A stretch of DNA of 64,000 nucleotides from Pegoplata infirma. Lineage: Eukaryota > Arthropoda > Insecta > Diptera > Anthomyiidae. The position numbers and the translations under genes were made by a program. Positions 1 through 11,527 of this stretch are shown piece by piece. The notes beneath the pieces were generated by a model. That model saw only the letters and a program-made list of their open reading frames with translations. It ran no database searches and was not told where the DNA came from. The stretch lies in assembly GCA_963921195.1 (NCBI GenBank), contig OY992539.1, positions 38,097,754 to 38,161,753 of the forward strand. The letters run 5' to 3'. How positions within the stretch are numbered: the first letter of the stretch is position 1; the number at the start of each line of letters is the position of its first letter.

Positions 1-60
1 GGCCTCTTTTGTGGGCGTGGATATAAAATATTTTTTTAAATAAATATAAAATTGTATTAA
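1..60 (-). repeat. mini-me internal fragment (cut by window edge)
   Basis: The first bases contain the TTTTGTGGGCGTGGAT block that also occurs inside the minus-oriented mini-me copies near 13145 and 42460. Only this internal piece is present; the rest lies outside the window or is lost. Confidence 0.5.
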
Positions 61-99
61 TAAATTTGTTAGCATTTTTGGCAAGGGTAAGTTGTCCCA

Positions 100-660
100 G
101 TGTCCTCCGCCGAAACCGTCGCAAAACACACCGCGTTTAATGTTTTTTTCACTGTTTCTAACAAAAATTGGATCGGAGACATGGATTCAATTTCCTAACT
201 TAAACGCTCAATTAAGAACCAAAACTGTTAAATAGAAACTTTACAGCTGAAATACTAAAAGCTCGGTTATATTATAACTCTCGGCAACATTTAGCTGTTT
301 CGTAAAAACTGTGTCTCCCCAAAAATGTATTTTTCCTCCCAAAGAGCAAGATAATATAAGACCATCATGCCTCATTTGAAAGGTATCTCAAAGACCTTTC
401 AAACGATATCAATTTTGTCTAAATCGTAAAAAAAATACTGAAGAAATAGTCAATTTTGATTAAAAAATTTGACAAAAAAATCCTGAAATCCCGGGATTTT
501 TCGGGATTTGTCAATCCCGGAAAATCCCGAAAAATCCCGGGATTGAAAAAAATAAATCCCGGGATTCGGGATTTGTAAATCCCGAAAAATCCCGGGATTT
601 CGGGATTCGGGATTTCCCGTTTGGCATCCCTAGTACACACCACAAATTAGAACAGTCGGA
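100..660. repeat. Gene-free stretch with CCCGGGATTT array ending in a hAT-like terminus
   Basis: No coding signal is seen. From about 495 to 625 the words CCCGGGATT and CGGGATTT alternate on both strands. The array ends at 632 in GGCATCCCTA, which read inward is TAGGGATGCC, a typical hAT-like end. The matching left end and an 8-bp duplication were not found, so the element looks truncated. Confidence 0.5.
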
Positions 661-1200
661 CCACATTTAGAGGTCGCTAGAAATTTCGACTTTTACACTA
701 AGAAAAAAAAATTCTCAAATCAAACAAAAACAATCTCAAATTAAAAATAAAATAAACAGTGACAAAAGTCAACAAACTTTGTTTTTTCTTAAATTGAAAA
801 TGTTTATCGACACTTTTAATATGACTTGAGTAACAATCAAAATCTTAAAAATGAAATGAAACAACGTTGCACTGAAAGAATTATTGTTCATTATATCTAT
901 GAACAAATTTCATAAAACCAAATTCACAGAATCTATGAAATAATTCATTGGCTGAATGAATATTCATTAGTATTCTGAAATATTTCATAGAATTTTATTC
1001 ATAGATTTTATTAAATTCATAGAAAAAATTCATAGAATTAATGAATGTCATTCATAGAAGAAAATGCCATCAATATGCCTTTTAATTTTTTTAATAATTA
1101 AAATAATGTTACAATAATTAAAATAGTTGAATAAATTTATTAAAAAAAAAAAAAAAATAAAAAAAAAAAAAAAAACATTTAAAAAAAAATATCATTGCTG

Positions 1201-1275
1201 CCCTGACCGGGGCTCGAACCCAAGACCTACCGGTTGAAGTGGTAATTTTCGACGCCTTAGCTATCAGCGCCACCA
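1201..1275 (-). ncRNA. tRNA-like Pol III module (SINE-type head)
   Basis: On the minus strand a box-A-like TAGCTAAGGCG is followed by a box-B-like GGTTCGAGCCC at 1220-1210, about 40 nt apart, as in tRNA heads. A complete cloverleaf is not evident, so this is read as a tRNA-derived repeat head and not a working tRNA. It lies in the left arm of the 870-1815 MITE. Confidence 0.5.
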
Positions 1276-1454
1276 AAGAAGAAAAATCTCGCCAACTAAC
1301 GCTTGGTTTTATAACGCTTCATTTTTGTAAATACACAAAATATTTATTTTCTACAAACACACACACAGCTTTTGGCAGAGCATTGTGGCAGAGCAAAAAC
1401 ACAAACTCAATATACTAATCAAATTTGATTTTAAGTGTTGTCACTTGTTTATAT

Positions 1455-1525
1455 AATTTAGCTAAGTGGCTAGAGACTAAGCTTCACGAACAACAGGTTC
1501 TCTGTTCGAATCTGGGTGGGGATAA
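1455..1525 (+). ncRNA. tRNA-like Pol III module, divergent from the one at 1201
   Basis: TAGCTAAGTGGCTAGAG at 1459 fits box A, and CTGTTCGAATCTGG at 1502 fits box B. It sits in the right arm of the 870-1815 MITE and points away from the minus-strand module at 1201-1275. No full tRNA fold was seen. Confidence 0.5.
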
Positions 1526-2027
1526 ATTAAAAAAACATATACATTTTTAAAAATAGAAAATTGTAAATAAATAAAATAATAAAAATAAATACAAATAAAA
1601 TATAAAAAAATAAAATTGAAATAATAAAATAAATAAAAATAGAATTGAATAATAAAATTTTTTTTCCATAGCCTATGAACTTTTTCATAGGTTTCTGGTT
1701 TCTATGAATTTGATTCATAGATCCTATGAAGGGCATCATTGGCTCACTTCTAATGATTTTTTTCATAGAATCAATGTACGTTTTCATAGCCGTAATGAAC
1801 AAAATTCTTTCAGTGTGATTTGAGAATGTATATATGTTCAAATCAAAAGTGCACATAATCAAATTAAATATTAAAAATATTTATATAATTTTCTTTCTGT
1901 TTCCTAAAATTTTCAATGTAAATAAAACAATTGGAATTTTTTTATATTAATATACACATTTTATTTATTTTTCTTTACCACAGAAAAGTTATAAAGATGC
2001 AATTTTCTATATACATATATGTATGTA

Positions 2028-3203
2028 CACTCAACCAAAAATCATTGTATTCCCAAATAAAATCGTTGTAAATTCAACAGAAATCATTGTTGATTTTGAC
2101 CCTACAAATATTTATGTTGATTTCAATAAAAATTGTTGTCAGTTTTTGTAAAAGTTGATCAACTCGTTTTTTTGTTAATCAACTCGTATTTTATGTAAAT
2201 TCAACTCATATTTTTGTTAATATAAGAAATTTTATTATTAAAAAAAAGCTTGTTGTTATTTGTTAATATTCTTTTATTAAGTATAAATCACAATATTTTT
2301 TTTTTATTTTCGTCTTTTTAAGCTGCAATATTTGATTCACAATATTTCACAAAGATTTTCACACACACTTAGTGTTTGGGAATTCCCGGACTTTCCAATT
2401 TCCCGGGAAACGGGAAAAAAATAATTTATTTCCCGGGATTCCCGGGAAATAAATTATTGTCATAAAAAACATTAAAATTTGATTATCTTTAAAAACAGTT
2501 TTATTAGAGATAAACAATTAATTAAAACATAAAAAATCAAAACATTAAAGTTTAAAATCTTGAAATACAATAAAACAAAACAAAAAAAATATTGCCACTT
2601 TTTCCTTCACAAAAAATTGCAAAAAATAGCTAAAACTCGCAAAAAAAAATAAAACTGCGTTATTCGAGAAAAAAACTAATATCTGGAAATGTTAATTCTA
2701 GGTTCAAAATTTTTATATTTTTTTTGACAGTCTTAGCAAAATTATCATTAACCGACGTATATTTTTTGACTTTTTAAGTTTTTTCATGATATTAACATAC
2801 TTTTTACACTTGGTCAGTTTTCCTATGAATCTATATTTGCACTGTTGTTCCAAATAGAAAAAATACACAAAATATCAAATGTAGTTATACCTGTATGTAA
2901 AAAAATGGTAAAAATTAAAGTAAAATAAACGTTTTTATGTAAAAAGGTATATTTTACAAAATTCCCGGATTTCCCGGGAAAATTAAAAAAATTCCCGGGA
3001 ATTCCCGTCAGTGTTTTCCCGGGCATTCCCGGGAAATCCGACCCGGGAATTCCCGGACCCCAAACACTAATTGTAACAGTTGAATCAGCTATACTGATTA
3101 TTCAACGATATCAACATTAATTTTTGTTGAATACGGCATTATTCTGTAAAACTTGATCTACAATGGGTTTACTAATTTTTCTACTAAGATATTTCTATGA
3201 GTG
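2028..3203. mobile_element. TA-targeted MITE with CACTCA ends and GTTGATT words
   Basis: CACTCAACCAAAAATCATTG at 2028 mirrors an end TATGAGTG at 3203, both flanked by TA (2026-2027, 3204-3205). The interior repeats GTTGATT, AATCAAC and ACAATGATTTT-like words on both strands. A second element (2380-3069) has inserted into it. Confidence 0.6.
2380..3069. mobile_element. hAT-like MITE with TAGTGTTTGGG ends
   Basis: TAGTGTTTGGGAATTCCCGG at 2380 mirrors GGAATTCCCGGACCCCAAAC plus ACTA ending at 3069. TAGTG is a hAT-type start, and the arms are rich in the palindrome CCCGGGAATTCCCGGG. The flanks (CACACACT and ATTGTAAC) do not match, so no 8-bp duplication supports the class. Confidence 0.55.
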
Positions 3204-3221
3204 TAGAAATAAAATAATATA

Positions 3222-3847
3222 TCGTCGCTGCTCTGACGAAAACACCCATGAGATTTTCAAAAATTGTTGAAGACGTCTACGAATTAGATTTATTTTGTCC
3301 TTTCGCGATCTTTTAATGGTGATTTCTTTTCTGAAATAAAATGTTTGCCTTTTAAGTGTATACATTTTTAAAATGTTTAACTCACACCTTCAAAAATTTG
3401 CATTTTATTTGACTGGAATAGAACACAACATACAAAAATACTCTGCCCTGTATTTTTTAACAGCTGTTTTGAGAAAACAACACAAAAAAAGTCAGCTGTT
3501 GTATAAGGCAATTTCAACCCCGTGATTTTTTACGGGGTAAAAAGTGCAACTTTTTTGCACTTTATAGGGCAGACATTTTTAGAAAAGAACACGATATTAT
3601 TTATAATGGTTGACATTTTTCAGAAAAGAACACAAAAACATAATTTTCGGGGCGAAATGCAAAAAAAAGGCACATTTTTTGCCAGAAAAGAAAACACCAT
3701 AAGATTACACCTATCACATACATATTTAAATAATATTGCAAATCTACTTTTTCCATTAAGATTACCTTAAAATTAAACGCAAAAGTTCACAAATTAGCTA
3801 GTCTCTTTAATAAATATACGTAGGTATTTTTGTCAGAGCACCGACGA
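3222..3847. mobile_element. MITE with TCGTCGCTGCTCTGAC ends
   Basis: TCGTCGCTGCTCTGAC at 3222 is mirrored by GTCAGAGCACCGACGA ending at 3847, flanked by TA on both sides. A small 82-codon ORF inside (3522-3770) is Lys/Phe-rich low complexity and is not accepted as a gene. Confidence 0.6.
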
Positions 3848-4668
3848 TAAAATAGACATCAAATAACACAAAAATTCCGGGATTGCTGTCATAAAATGTT
3901 AATTTTCTTCTGAATTATAGGTACTCCACATTAATTTCCACAAACTCCACATTAATTTCCGCAAATTCCACATTAATTTCCACACCGTTTTTTTTATTTA
4001 TGTCAGTACATATGTATTTATTTTTGACTTTTGTCACTTATTACTTATCATGAAATAAAAAGGAGTTTTTTTATATTTAATTCAAAAAATATACTTTTAA
4101 AATCAAGACCGAAACATATTTAATTTTATAAAATTTCTTTCAAAAATTTGAGAATTTTAAAAATGAGTACGAAAATATTTGATTTGACGACGATTTTTTC
4201 CCCCAGTGTAGGACAAATCAAAAGGACCTTTCCTTTGACCTATCAAAAGGAACTAATCGTGGACATATCTCAAGGAACTATCCTAGGGACCCATACTCGG
4301 ACCTATCCGAAGACCTGTCAAAAGGACCTATACCATTGACCTATTCCATAATAGGTCAAGCATTTTTTCATTTGCCGTGTAAATAAATCTAAATAATTAT
4401 TTTTTATTTTTTTTTATAAAAATTAAAAATTTGTTCCAACAACCGAAAAATCGTAAATTTCTAGCGACCTCTATATATTTTCCGATTTGTCTGAAATTTG
4501 AAATATATGTTCATTTTATCGATTGGAATTGGTTCATCCTCGTGGAGCACAAGATTTTAATGTTTTTTTGAATTTTGAGCCAGTCTAATGTTTACATTAC
4601 GTGTCACTCATTTTTCTATTCGGAACTTTTTAGGTAAATTGGAAATGATTTTATCATTACGGCTCCGA

Positions 4669-4800
4669 CACAATGTCGGATTACTCTGTACTACAGAGTA
4701 CCATCTCTAAAAATAGAGACAACATCATACAAAAAATATGTAATTGCAAATGAGAAAGGAGCAAAATCCACTCTCTGGCACAGAGTACTCCGTCATTGTG
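4669..4800. mobile_element. Short MITE, CACAATGTCGGA / TCCGTCATTGTG ends
   Basis: A 132-bp segment begins CACAATG and ends CATTGTG, with further inverted pairing of ACTCTGT and ACAGAGT. It has no coding content. Confidence 0.45.
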
Positions 4801-4811
4801 AATTCAGCTTT

Positions 4812-5335
4812 ATTTGTAATCTTTTTTTAATCCACGCCAACAAAAGGGGGCTGGCCAAAAAAACAATTTTTTTTTTTAATCCAGTGAGTTCAAATGCAGG
4901 ACTTTGACCTTTTCTTTTTTATTTTGGACTGCATTGTGCTATCTACAGACAGGCCGACGGATATTCATAGAACGTCTTAGAATCGATCACACTCAAAAAA
5001 TTATGTTATTAAAATCAACCGAAAATGTCAGTTACAATAACTACTTTGTAAGTTGTTTTCAACTACTTTTTAAGTTAAATCAACTAACTTTGAAAATCTT
5101 TCAGAGATAAAAAAAATAAAATTAACTACTTTAAATAACTGTTACTACATCACAGTACTTTTTTGTTAGTTGTTCAAAAAATAAACGATTTAAAATAACT
5201 AAAAGAAATAGTTGTTTGATATTTTTGATACAAAAACAACTGACTTTGTAGTTGAAAAGAACTCACTACTGTAAAATATACAAACAACTAACATGTAGTA
5301 ACTTACATAATTTTCTGAGTGCATGCATCAATAAT
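4812..5335 (+). mobile_element. mini-me fragment interrupted by a MITE
   Basis: The stretch carries mini-me landmarks: the CCACGCCAACAAAAGGGG block, GGACTTTGACC, GACAGGCCGACGGA and CTTAGAATCGATCA. It is broken at 4990 by a CACTCA-ended MITE and resumes with ATCAATAATA after 5321. Confidence 0.6.
4990..5321. mobile_element. MITE, CACTCAAAAAATTATG ends (intact small copy)
   Basis: The 332-bp element begins CACTCAAAAAATTATG and ends CATAATTTTCTGAGTG, with CA on both flanks. Its interior is built of GTAGTTGTT and AACAACTAAC words. The copy at 7934-9341 is the same element split by another insertion, so this copy gives the uninterrupted reference. Confidence 0.75.
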
Positions 5336-5339
5336 AACA

Positions 5340-6465
5340 CCATCCAACAGCCAATAACAAACATGAACCGGATGATATACATCTGAAAGTAGAGATCAAG
5401 TGGACTGCATTTACAGTTCATCATTTCGTGATCCTGTTTCCTTTTGAAAGGACTTCAAAGTTTTAAAGGATAAATTTTGTAAAATATTTCTGAAATATTT
5501 GTACTTGTCCTATCATGCCACTCGTGATGAAAAATGAAAGAGGGGGATATCCCCTAATTTTTCCATTTTATTTTATTTTGCCATATCAGGATAAAAGGAT
5601 GTGAATAAAGTCCTTTGAAAACTTTATCAAAACATTTTCTTGAAAATTTTGGATGATATTGAAGGATAAAGTTTTGAAAGGTTGTAACTTATAACCTTTT
5701 TCCTGATATATATAAAATTAAAATAGGAAAATTAATGGAGATTCTCCTCTTTCATTTGCTATCACTAGTGGCATCTTTGACAAGTATTAATATTAAACAA
5801 GTGAGAGTGTTACATTCGGCTGTGCCGAATCTTTTATACCCGCCAAAAAAATAAAAACAATATAAAACAAAATCCAGGGGCGTCTTTTTTTTGGGGTGGG
5901 GAGTGTTGGTGGGAGACGTTAGGGGCACCTTCCCCTTGCGATTTTGAACTTCTTTTTTAGATGAGAATGTTGCATTTGCTTAGCAAAAGTACAAAAAACC
6001 CTGCAAAAAAATGCGGTTTTTCTTAGGTTGGGTTAGTTCTCCAAGAGGGAACTTTTTTCCCCTTAGTCCGATTTTGCCCATTTCTGAACTTAATCTGCCT
6101 AGGAATATAAGACATATTCGTGCCAAACTTCGAAAGTCTAGCTCTTTTATTTTAGACTGTATCGTGTCCTCTTCAGATGGACGGACGGACGGAAATCGCT
6201 AGAGTGTCTTAGAATCGATAACTGATCAATAAAATATGTAATTTATGGGGTCCTAAACCGATATTTCAATGCGTTACACACGGAATGACAAAGTGAGTAT
6301 ACCCCCCTACTGTGGTTGGAGGGTATAAAAAATATTTTATAAAATTTAATCCTCTAAAACTTTGAAGTCCCTTTAAAAGGAAATAGGATCACGAAATGAA
6401 AAACAGTAAATGCAATATTACTTCATTTAGTCTCTAGTTTCAGTCGTATATTATCCAGCTCGAAT
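5340..6465. mobile_element. Palindromic element split by mini-me
   Basis: Left-arm words such as TTCGTGATCCTGTTTCCTTT (near 5425) recur inverted near 6380-6400, and a second inverted pair (5513-5560 with 5735-5775) lies inside. A mini-me copy occupies 5797-6332. No ORF is supported. Confidence 0.5.
5797..6332 (+). mobile_element. mini-me element
   Basis: It starts ACAAGTGAGAGTGTTACATT, contains GATGGACGGACGGACGG, the core CGCTAGAGTGTCTTAGAATC, and ends GTGGTTGGAGGGTATAAAA. This arrangement of a conserved core between (GTCY)n and TA-rich tracts is the known dipteran mini-me pattern. It is non-coding. Confidence 0.75.
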
Positions 6466-6479
6466 TTAACGACTTTTTT

Positions 6480-7720
6480 TAATTTTTGTCAGACGGTGTA
6501 ATACATTTTATGGGATCTCCGACCGTTATATCGCGATATCTCGATGCGAACTTTAAAATTTAAAACAAAAGCATTTATTTTAAAATCAAATATATATTTC
6601 AGTAATAATTATTTTTTTTTAAGTAATGAAGTATTTTTAAATTAATAATGACAATTTTTGATTTGAGAATGTTTTTTTCGCTCAGTGTGTGTATGACGAA
6701 TTCAAATAAAAACGTTGATGCTGCAATAAAAGCCAATAAGTTACGAAAGCTTTCCGTTAAGACAACATCTGTTAAGCTTTTTTGTGCTCTGCTAACAGCT
6801 GCCATATTGGGAATAAGGGTTGTTCGAATTGATGGTAGTGAGTGAGTGTTACATGGTTTCCAAAAGAAAAGCATCCATAACCTGGCATAAGTAGTAAATA
6901 AGTTAAGAATTGCACTAAAAAAATTTAATAAAAAACGCACAATAAAAAAAATTATTAAAAAAAAAAATTTTAAAAAAATATTAAAAATATTATAAAGCCA
7001 AATTCAATAAAATTTAAATAAATTTTATGCAAGGAATTGTTTGAAAACCAAGCACAATAATTTTCATAAACGTTTAAGAAAAGGTAAAGAATATTAGAGA
7101 AAAAAAGAAAATTTTTGAAAGGAAAAATCTTAAAAAAAGTGTTTAAAATTATATATAAAATGAATTAATTTTGAAATTTAAAGTTAAAATTTAAAATTAT
7201 TAATTTAAAAACTTTATATTTTCAAAAATATTTGAAATTTTTATTAATAAAAGTTAATATTTAAAGCAAAATTAGTTAAAAATCATTAAAATTCCTATAC
7301 ATTGTTAAAAACGAAATCAACGACGACGACGATGGAAAAAAATGTATGTTAGTATATAAATTTGTCCTAAAAGTACGCATGTTCTGACTTGTCTACATGA
7401 ATATCGAGGACTTATATTGAAAACTTGCTATTTGAATTTTTTTTTTTTCGAAAAAAATTAAATTTTATTCAAAAAATTGGCACTATTTTACTGAGGCTAT
7501 TATAAATTAAGGAAGTTTTAATTAATTTAAAGTAAATTTACACATTTTATTTAAATTTACTCAATTTGTACTTATGTTAGTAGAAAACTGAAATCATTTT
7601 AATTAGATCAGTTTACGCGTTTTTTAAGCATATCAAAGTATATAAATATCAGATAAAATGTTTGTTCAGATTAATTTTTATTAAAAAATGAAAACTGTTT
7701 TGTTCTACCGTTAAAATATT
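6480..7720. other. AT-rich gene-free stretch
   Basis: The stretch is long A/T runs with no convincing ORF, splice-linked exon or repeat boundary. ORFs at 6599-6940 (minus) and 6648-6845 (plus) overlap one another on opposite strands and show no family features. Confidence 0.5.
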
Positions 7721-7933
7721 ATATTTTGAGTAGGTTTAGCTCGAGGTCATTATTTCTTTTACTAATTAAAACAATATAAAAAAATTATATTCTCATTTAA
7801 AAATTTTCAAGAAAATATTTTTTTTGTTTTTAATTTATTTATGTTGGTAATTTTTGCAAGACTTAATCTTATTTGACGATCATGATCTTACAACGACCTT
7901 ACATTTTTCGTCTTCTAATTCCCAATGGGAGTA

Positions 7934-9341
7934 TACTCAAAAAATTATGTTAGTAAAATCAACTGAAAATGTCAGTTAAAATAACTACTTTGTGAGTTGT
8001 TTTGGGGTCAACTACTTTTTCAGTTAAATCAACTAACAATGTTAGTTATTTTAACTGACAAAAAACAACTGACTTATGTAGTAAAAACTACTTACATTTG
8101 TAGTCAAAATACCTTAAATGTAGTAAAAATAAAATAATCAATTTATAATTTTTTTTTTAATTTTTCAGAAAAAAAATTGAAGATCAAATTTTTCCAATTT
8201 TTTTTTTTTTAAAAAAGTTGTGAAAAATAAGAAAACGAAAATTTATTTTTTTGGAAAAAAAACTTTGAAATTTTTTCAGATATAAAAAAAATACAAGTAA
8301 GAAAGTTATAGTCGGTCAAGACCGACCATATGATACCCTACACCAGTGTTTTCCGGAAAAAGGGTCCCAAGTCCAAACATGGACCGATTGTATCTGTTTT
8401 TTGTTAGATCTTTATTTAGTGTAGAAAACACACACAGATCAATTTTAAGTGGAATTGGTTTATTTTTTTTGTCAATAGAACAATTTAACTGAATATCGGT
8501 CGAAATTTTTATATGGGGAACTAAGTCCAAAAATGGTCCAATTATATTCCGATTTGATAAGGTTGCTAAAGTACACGTTTAGCACGTAAAAATAAATTTT
8601 TTATCAAATATTTCCATTTTTATGAATTTTGAGGGAATTATGTGAATATCGGGAAGGTGGTTTGTATGGGGACTACCAGAAGGACTGACCCGATGCCTTT
8701 GAAATTTGGAATGGTGATTTGTGCATACAAAATTTAATTACTTGCTGAATTTCAAAGCGATATCTATTAAAATACGGTTATTAGAGTCATTAAAGCCGAA
8801 TCCAAAGGGGGCGTTTGTATGGGGGCTAGGTCTTAACATGGACCGATTTTCTCCAATTTCAATAGGCTTCGTCCTTGGGCCAAAAGATGTTTAAGTTTCA
8901 AATTTCAGGTCAATTGATTGAAAATTGCGACCTGTATCGTGCTTAAACCGATAGATGGACAGACGGACGGACGGACGGACGGTCAGACGGACGGACGGAC
9001 GGACATCGCTAAATCGACTCAAAAAGTTATTCTGAGTCGATCGGTATACTTGAAGGTAGGTCTAGGACCAATATTTCGGGTAGTTACAAACATCAGCACA
9101 AACTCAATATACCCTGTACCACAGAGTGGTGTAGGGTATAATAATTAACTACTTTAATTAACTGTTACTACATTACAGTACTTTTTTGTTAGTTGTTCAA
9201 AAAAACGACTTAAAATAACTAACAGAAATAGTTGTTTGATATTTTTCATACAAAAACAACTGACTTTGTAGTTGAAAACAACTAACTACTGTAAAATATA
9301 CAAACAACTAACATGTAGTAACTTACATAATTTTCTGAGTG
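7934..9341. mobile_element. MITE (same family as 4990-5321) split by a mini-me relative
   Basis: TACTCAAAAAATTATG at 7934 and CATAATTTTCTGAGTG ending at 9341 are flanked by TA. Comparison with 4990-5321 shows the break point of the inner insertion: AAAAAAATA^AAATTAAC. Confidence 0.75.
8293..9143 (+). mobile_element. mini-me relative, second subfamily
   Basis: It begins ACAAGTAAGAAAGTTATAGT and ends GTGGTGTAGGGTATAAT, with (GACG)n at 8960-9003 followed by ATCGCTAAATCGACTC. The ends differ from the main mini-me type (TTCGGCTGTGCCGAA). It is inserted into the MITE at 7934-9341. Confidence 0.65.
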
Positions 9342-9548
9342 TAGAGTCGAATGTGTATTAATATTTTAGTTAGAATATTAACGAATTGTCATTTAAATCC
9401 CTTTGCTTCTTGTAGTATAGGGTTTTTATATTTGCTAAATAATCTTGACAATGGAATCTGATAAATTCCGAAACACGTGTCGATTAAGTCTTTCAAAAAT
9501 TACCATCATACATAAATTTAAGACAGAAAAATAATTTTCTTGAAAGTT

Positions 9549-9730
9549 TTTTTATTTTATTAAAAATTACCATATAATTACAAATCATATACTAATTTTA
9601 TCTAACCAATATCTGATAACAATGACCTTCGTCTCGTTGTAGCGAAACAGACCAAGACCTCTGGTGGGAATCGAACCCACGACCCCCAGACTCATAGGAT
9701 AGCAAGCTACCAACTAGCCTACTGAGGCCC
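9549..9730 (-). mobile_element. tRNA-derived SINE with intact target-site duplication
   Basis: Read on the minus strand from 9730, a tRNA-like head (GGCTAGTTGGTAGC as box A, GGGTTCGATTCCC as box B, a perfect GTGGG/CCCAC T-arm and a mostly pairing acceptor stem) is followed by an unrelated body and an A-rich tail. TTTCTTGAAAGTT flanks both sides (9536-9548 and 9731-9743). The related arm at about 58380 has the empty site. Retrotransposition by LINE machinery is the normal route for such elements. Confidence 0.85.
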
Positions 9731-10189
9731 TTTCTTGAAAGTTATTCTATAAGAATATAGTTTTAATTAGTAAATAAAATTATGACCTCGAGCAAGAATA
9801 AACCAACTCAAAATATCAATTTTTTTTAATTTAAGCATCGCCGGTCGACGGGTTCAAAAGTTATGTAGAAATTTATTATACTTGGATGCATTTTCATGTT
9901 TTTAATTATTTCCGACCTTTTTCTTGTACTGAGCACGATTTTCAATTAAAATTGTTCTCATATTGTTCACATAAGGAAGATATGTCGTCTGAAAAAAATA
10001 TGTGGCAGCTTTTTTTCTAGAGTTCCCTCATTTTTCTCTTGAGATGCCCAACAATTTAAAATTGTTCAATCAAAACAGTTTTTTTGTTGATGAAAAAAAG
10101 GTTTCCCTTTAAAAAAAAAATCAAGCATTTTTGCGAAAACGCGAATTAATTTACACCATTTACACATGTAATTCTAAAAAGATAAATTA

Positions 10190-11527
10190 TATCTCGTAGA
10201 TGTTATTTGTAATTCGAAGTTTCCATTTTTATTTCGAAAAAGATGATTTGTAATTCGAAGATTCTACTTGTAATTCGAATAATTCAATTTTAATTCGAAA
10301 ATACGATTTGAAATTCGAAGATTTTAAATGTTATTTGAAATTGATAAATTGTAGTTCGAAAAAAATCAATTGTAATTCGAAAAAGATCAATTTTAATTCG
10401 AAGATTCCATTTGTAAATTGCAAAATTCCAATTGCAAATGAAACAAGTAAAAAAGTTAAATTCGGCCTTGCCGAATGTAGTGATACCCTCCACAATTTCT
10501 AAAAGATTATTGCACAATACTTAATTTAAAAGGAAATTACTTTTAAAAAATAAAAAATTCTTTTTGAAAAAAAATTTCCGCGAAAAAAAATCTGCGTTTT
10601 TTTCTTTTTTTGTAAAAAAAATATGTTCGTACTTGCTTAAAAATCATTTAGTGTTCAATTATGTTGATATATGTCAACCAGCAGCCGAATTAAAGCATTT
10701 TGTATTTTTAGGTTATGTTGAATGTACTAAAATTTTTGAGGTGTCCCTACATTTTCGTTCATAACTTTTGAACCGCTGAACCGATATCGCTCAAATGCAA
10801 TACCAAACTTCTCGGAAGAACTTCCAACAAATATGTTAAGTTTCAGCCATTTCCATGTAATATTTTGGCCGTAATCGCCATTTCCACAGACAGACGGACA
10901 TCGCTAGAATGTCTTAAAATCGATCGGGGATTATGATGAGTTACAAGCGGAATGACAAACTTATATATACCCTCTAAACTTATATATACCCTCTATCACT
11001 AGAGTGGAGGGTATAAAAAGATCAATTGTAGTTCAAAAAAAAAAAAATCAAATGAAGCTCGACAAACGATCAATTTTAATTCGCAAAAGATTATTGTAAT
11101 TCAAAAAATATCAATAGTAATTCGAAATAGAACAATTGTCGTTCGAAAAAGATCATTCGTTATTAAACAAAGATCAATTGTAACTCGATTTATTGAAATT
11201 CTAAGATTCTACTTGTAGTTCGACGATTTCATTTGGTGTTCGAAAATTCCATTTGTTATTGGAAGATTCTACTTGTAGTTCGAATACTTCATTTGTAATT
11301 CAAAAATTTAATTTGTAGTTCTAAGAATTCAATTGTTATTTGAAAAATATCAATTTTAAATTAAAATTTTTAATTCGTAAAAGATCAATTGTAATTCGAA
11401 AAAGATCAATTAGTGTTCGAAAAAGATAAATTTTTATTCGAAAAAGATTATTTTTTTTTCGGCAGAGATCAATTTATTATATTTCAAAAAAACAATTGTA
11501 ATTCATAATAGATGAATTGTAGATAGA
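10190..11527. repeat. Minisatellite TTGTAATTCGAAAAAGATCAA, split by mini-me
   Basis: Units of about 20-21 bp, with core AATTGTAATTCGAAAAAGA, run from about 10190 to 10441 and again from 11020 to 11527. Units are strongly diverged. The ORFs on both strands here are by-products of the repeat. Confidence 0.75.
10442..11019 (+). mobile_element. mini-me element inside the minisatellite
   Basis: It starts AACAAGTAAAAAAGTTAAAT, contains CAGACAGACGGACATCGCTA, and ends GAGTGGAGGGTATAAAAAG. A short duplication of ACTTATATATACCCTCT occurs near its 3' end. Confidence 0.7.

Larger units (their letters stand above)
870..1815. mobile_element. MITE with CACTGAAAGAAT ends and TTCATAGA-rich arms
   Basis: The ends are CACTGAAAGAAT at 870 and ATTCTTTCAGTG ending at 1815, both flanked by TG. 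Both arms are built from the words TTCATAGA, TCTATGAA and ATGAAT. A related element with CACTGATAG ends lies at 55524-56522. Two tRNA-like modules sit inside, one in each arm, facing outward. Confidence 0.7.
670..4471. mobile_element. 3.8-kb TIR element carrying several nested MITEs
   Basis: The ends are inverted copies: GAGGTCGCTAGAAATTT at 670 and its complement ending at 4471, each flanked by TA. Inside are at least three further TIR elements (870-1815, 2028-3203, 3222-3847). No transposase ORF was recognised. The terminal inverted repeat is short (about 17-20 bp), so one ancestral element is an inference. Confidence 0.45.
7721..9816. mobile_element. Long-TIR element with nested insertions
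   Basis: The ends ATATTTTGAGT (7721) and ACTCAAAATAT (9816) lead long diverged inverted arms of roughly 170-200 bp that include GCTCGAGGTCAT, ACTAATTAAAAC and CACGTGTCGATTAAGTC-type blocks. Related arms occur alone at about 25490-25545 and 58190-58485. Nested inside are the MITE at 7934-9341 and the SINE at 9549-9730. Confidence 0.6.

Noticed and set aside
1201..1525. Functional tRNA genes
   Set aside because: Box A and box B are present but the anticodon arm and full cloverleaf do not form; the modules lie in MITE arms.
2372..3077. 8-bp target duplication for the 2380-3069 element
   Set aside because: The flanks CACACACT and ATTGTAAC do not match, so hAT membership rests only on the TAGTG ends.
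3522..3770. 82-codon ORF
   Set aside because: It lies fully inside the 3222-3847 MITE and consists of Phe/Lys-rich repeat sequence.
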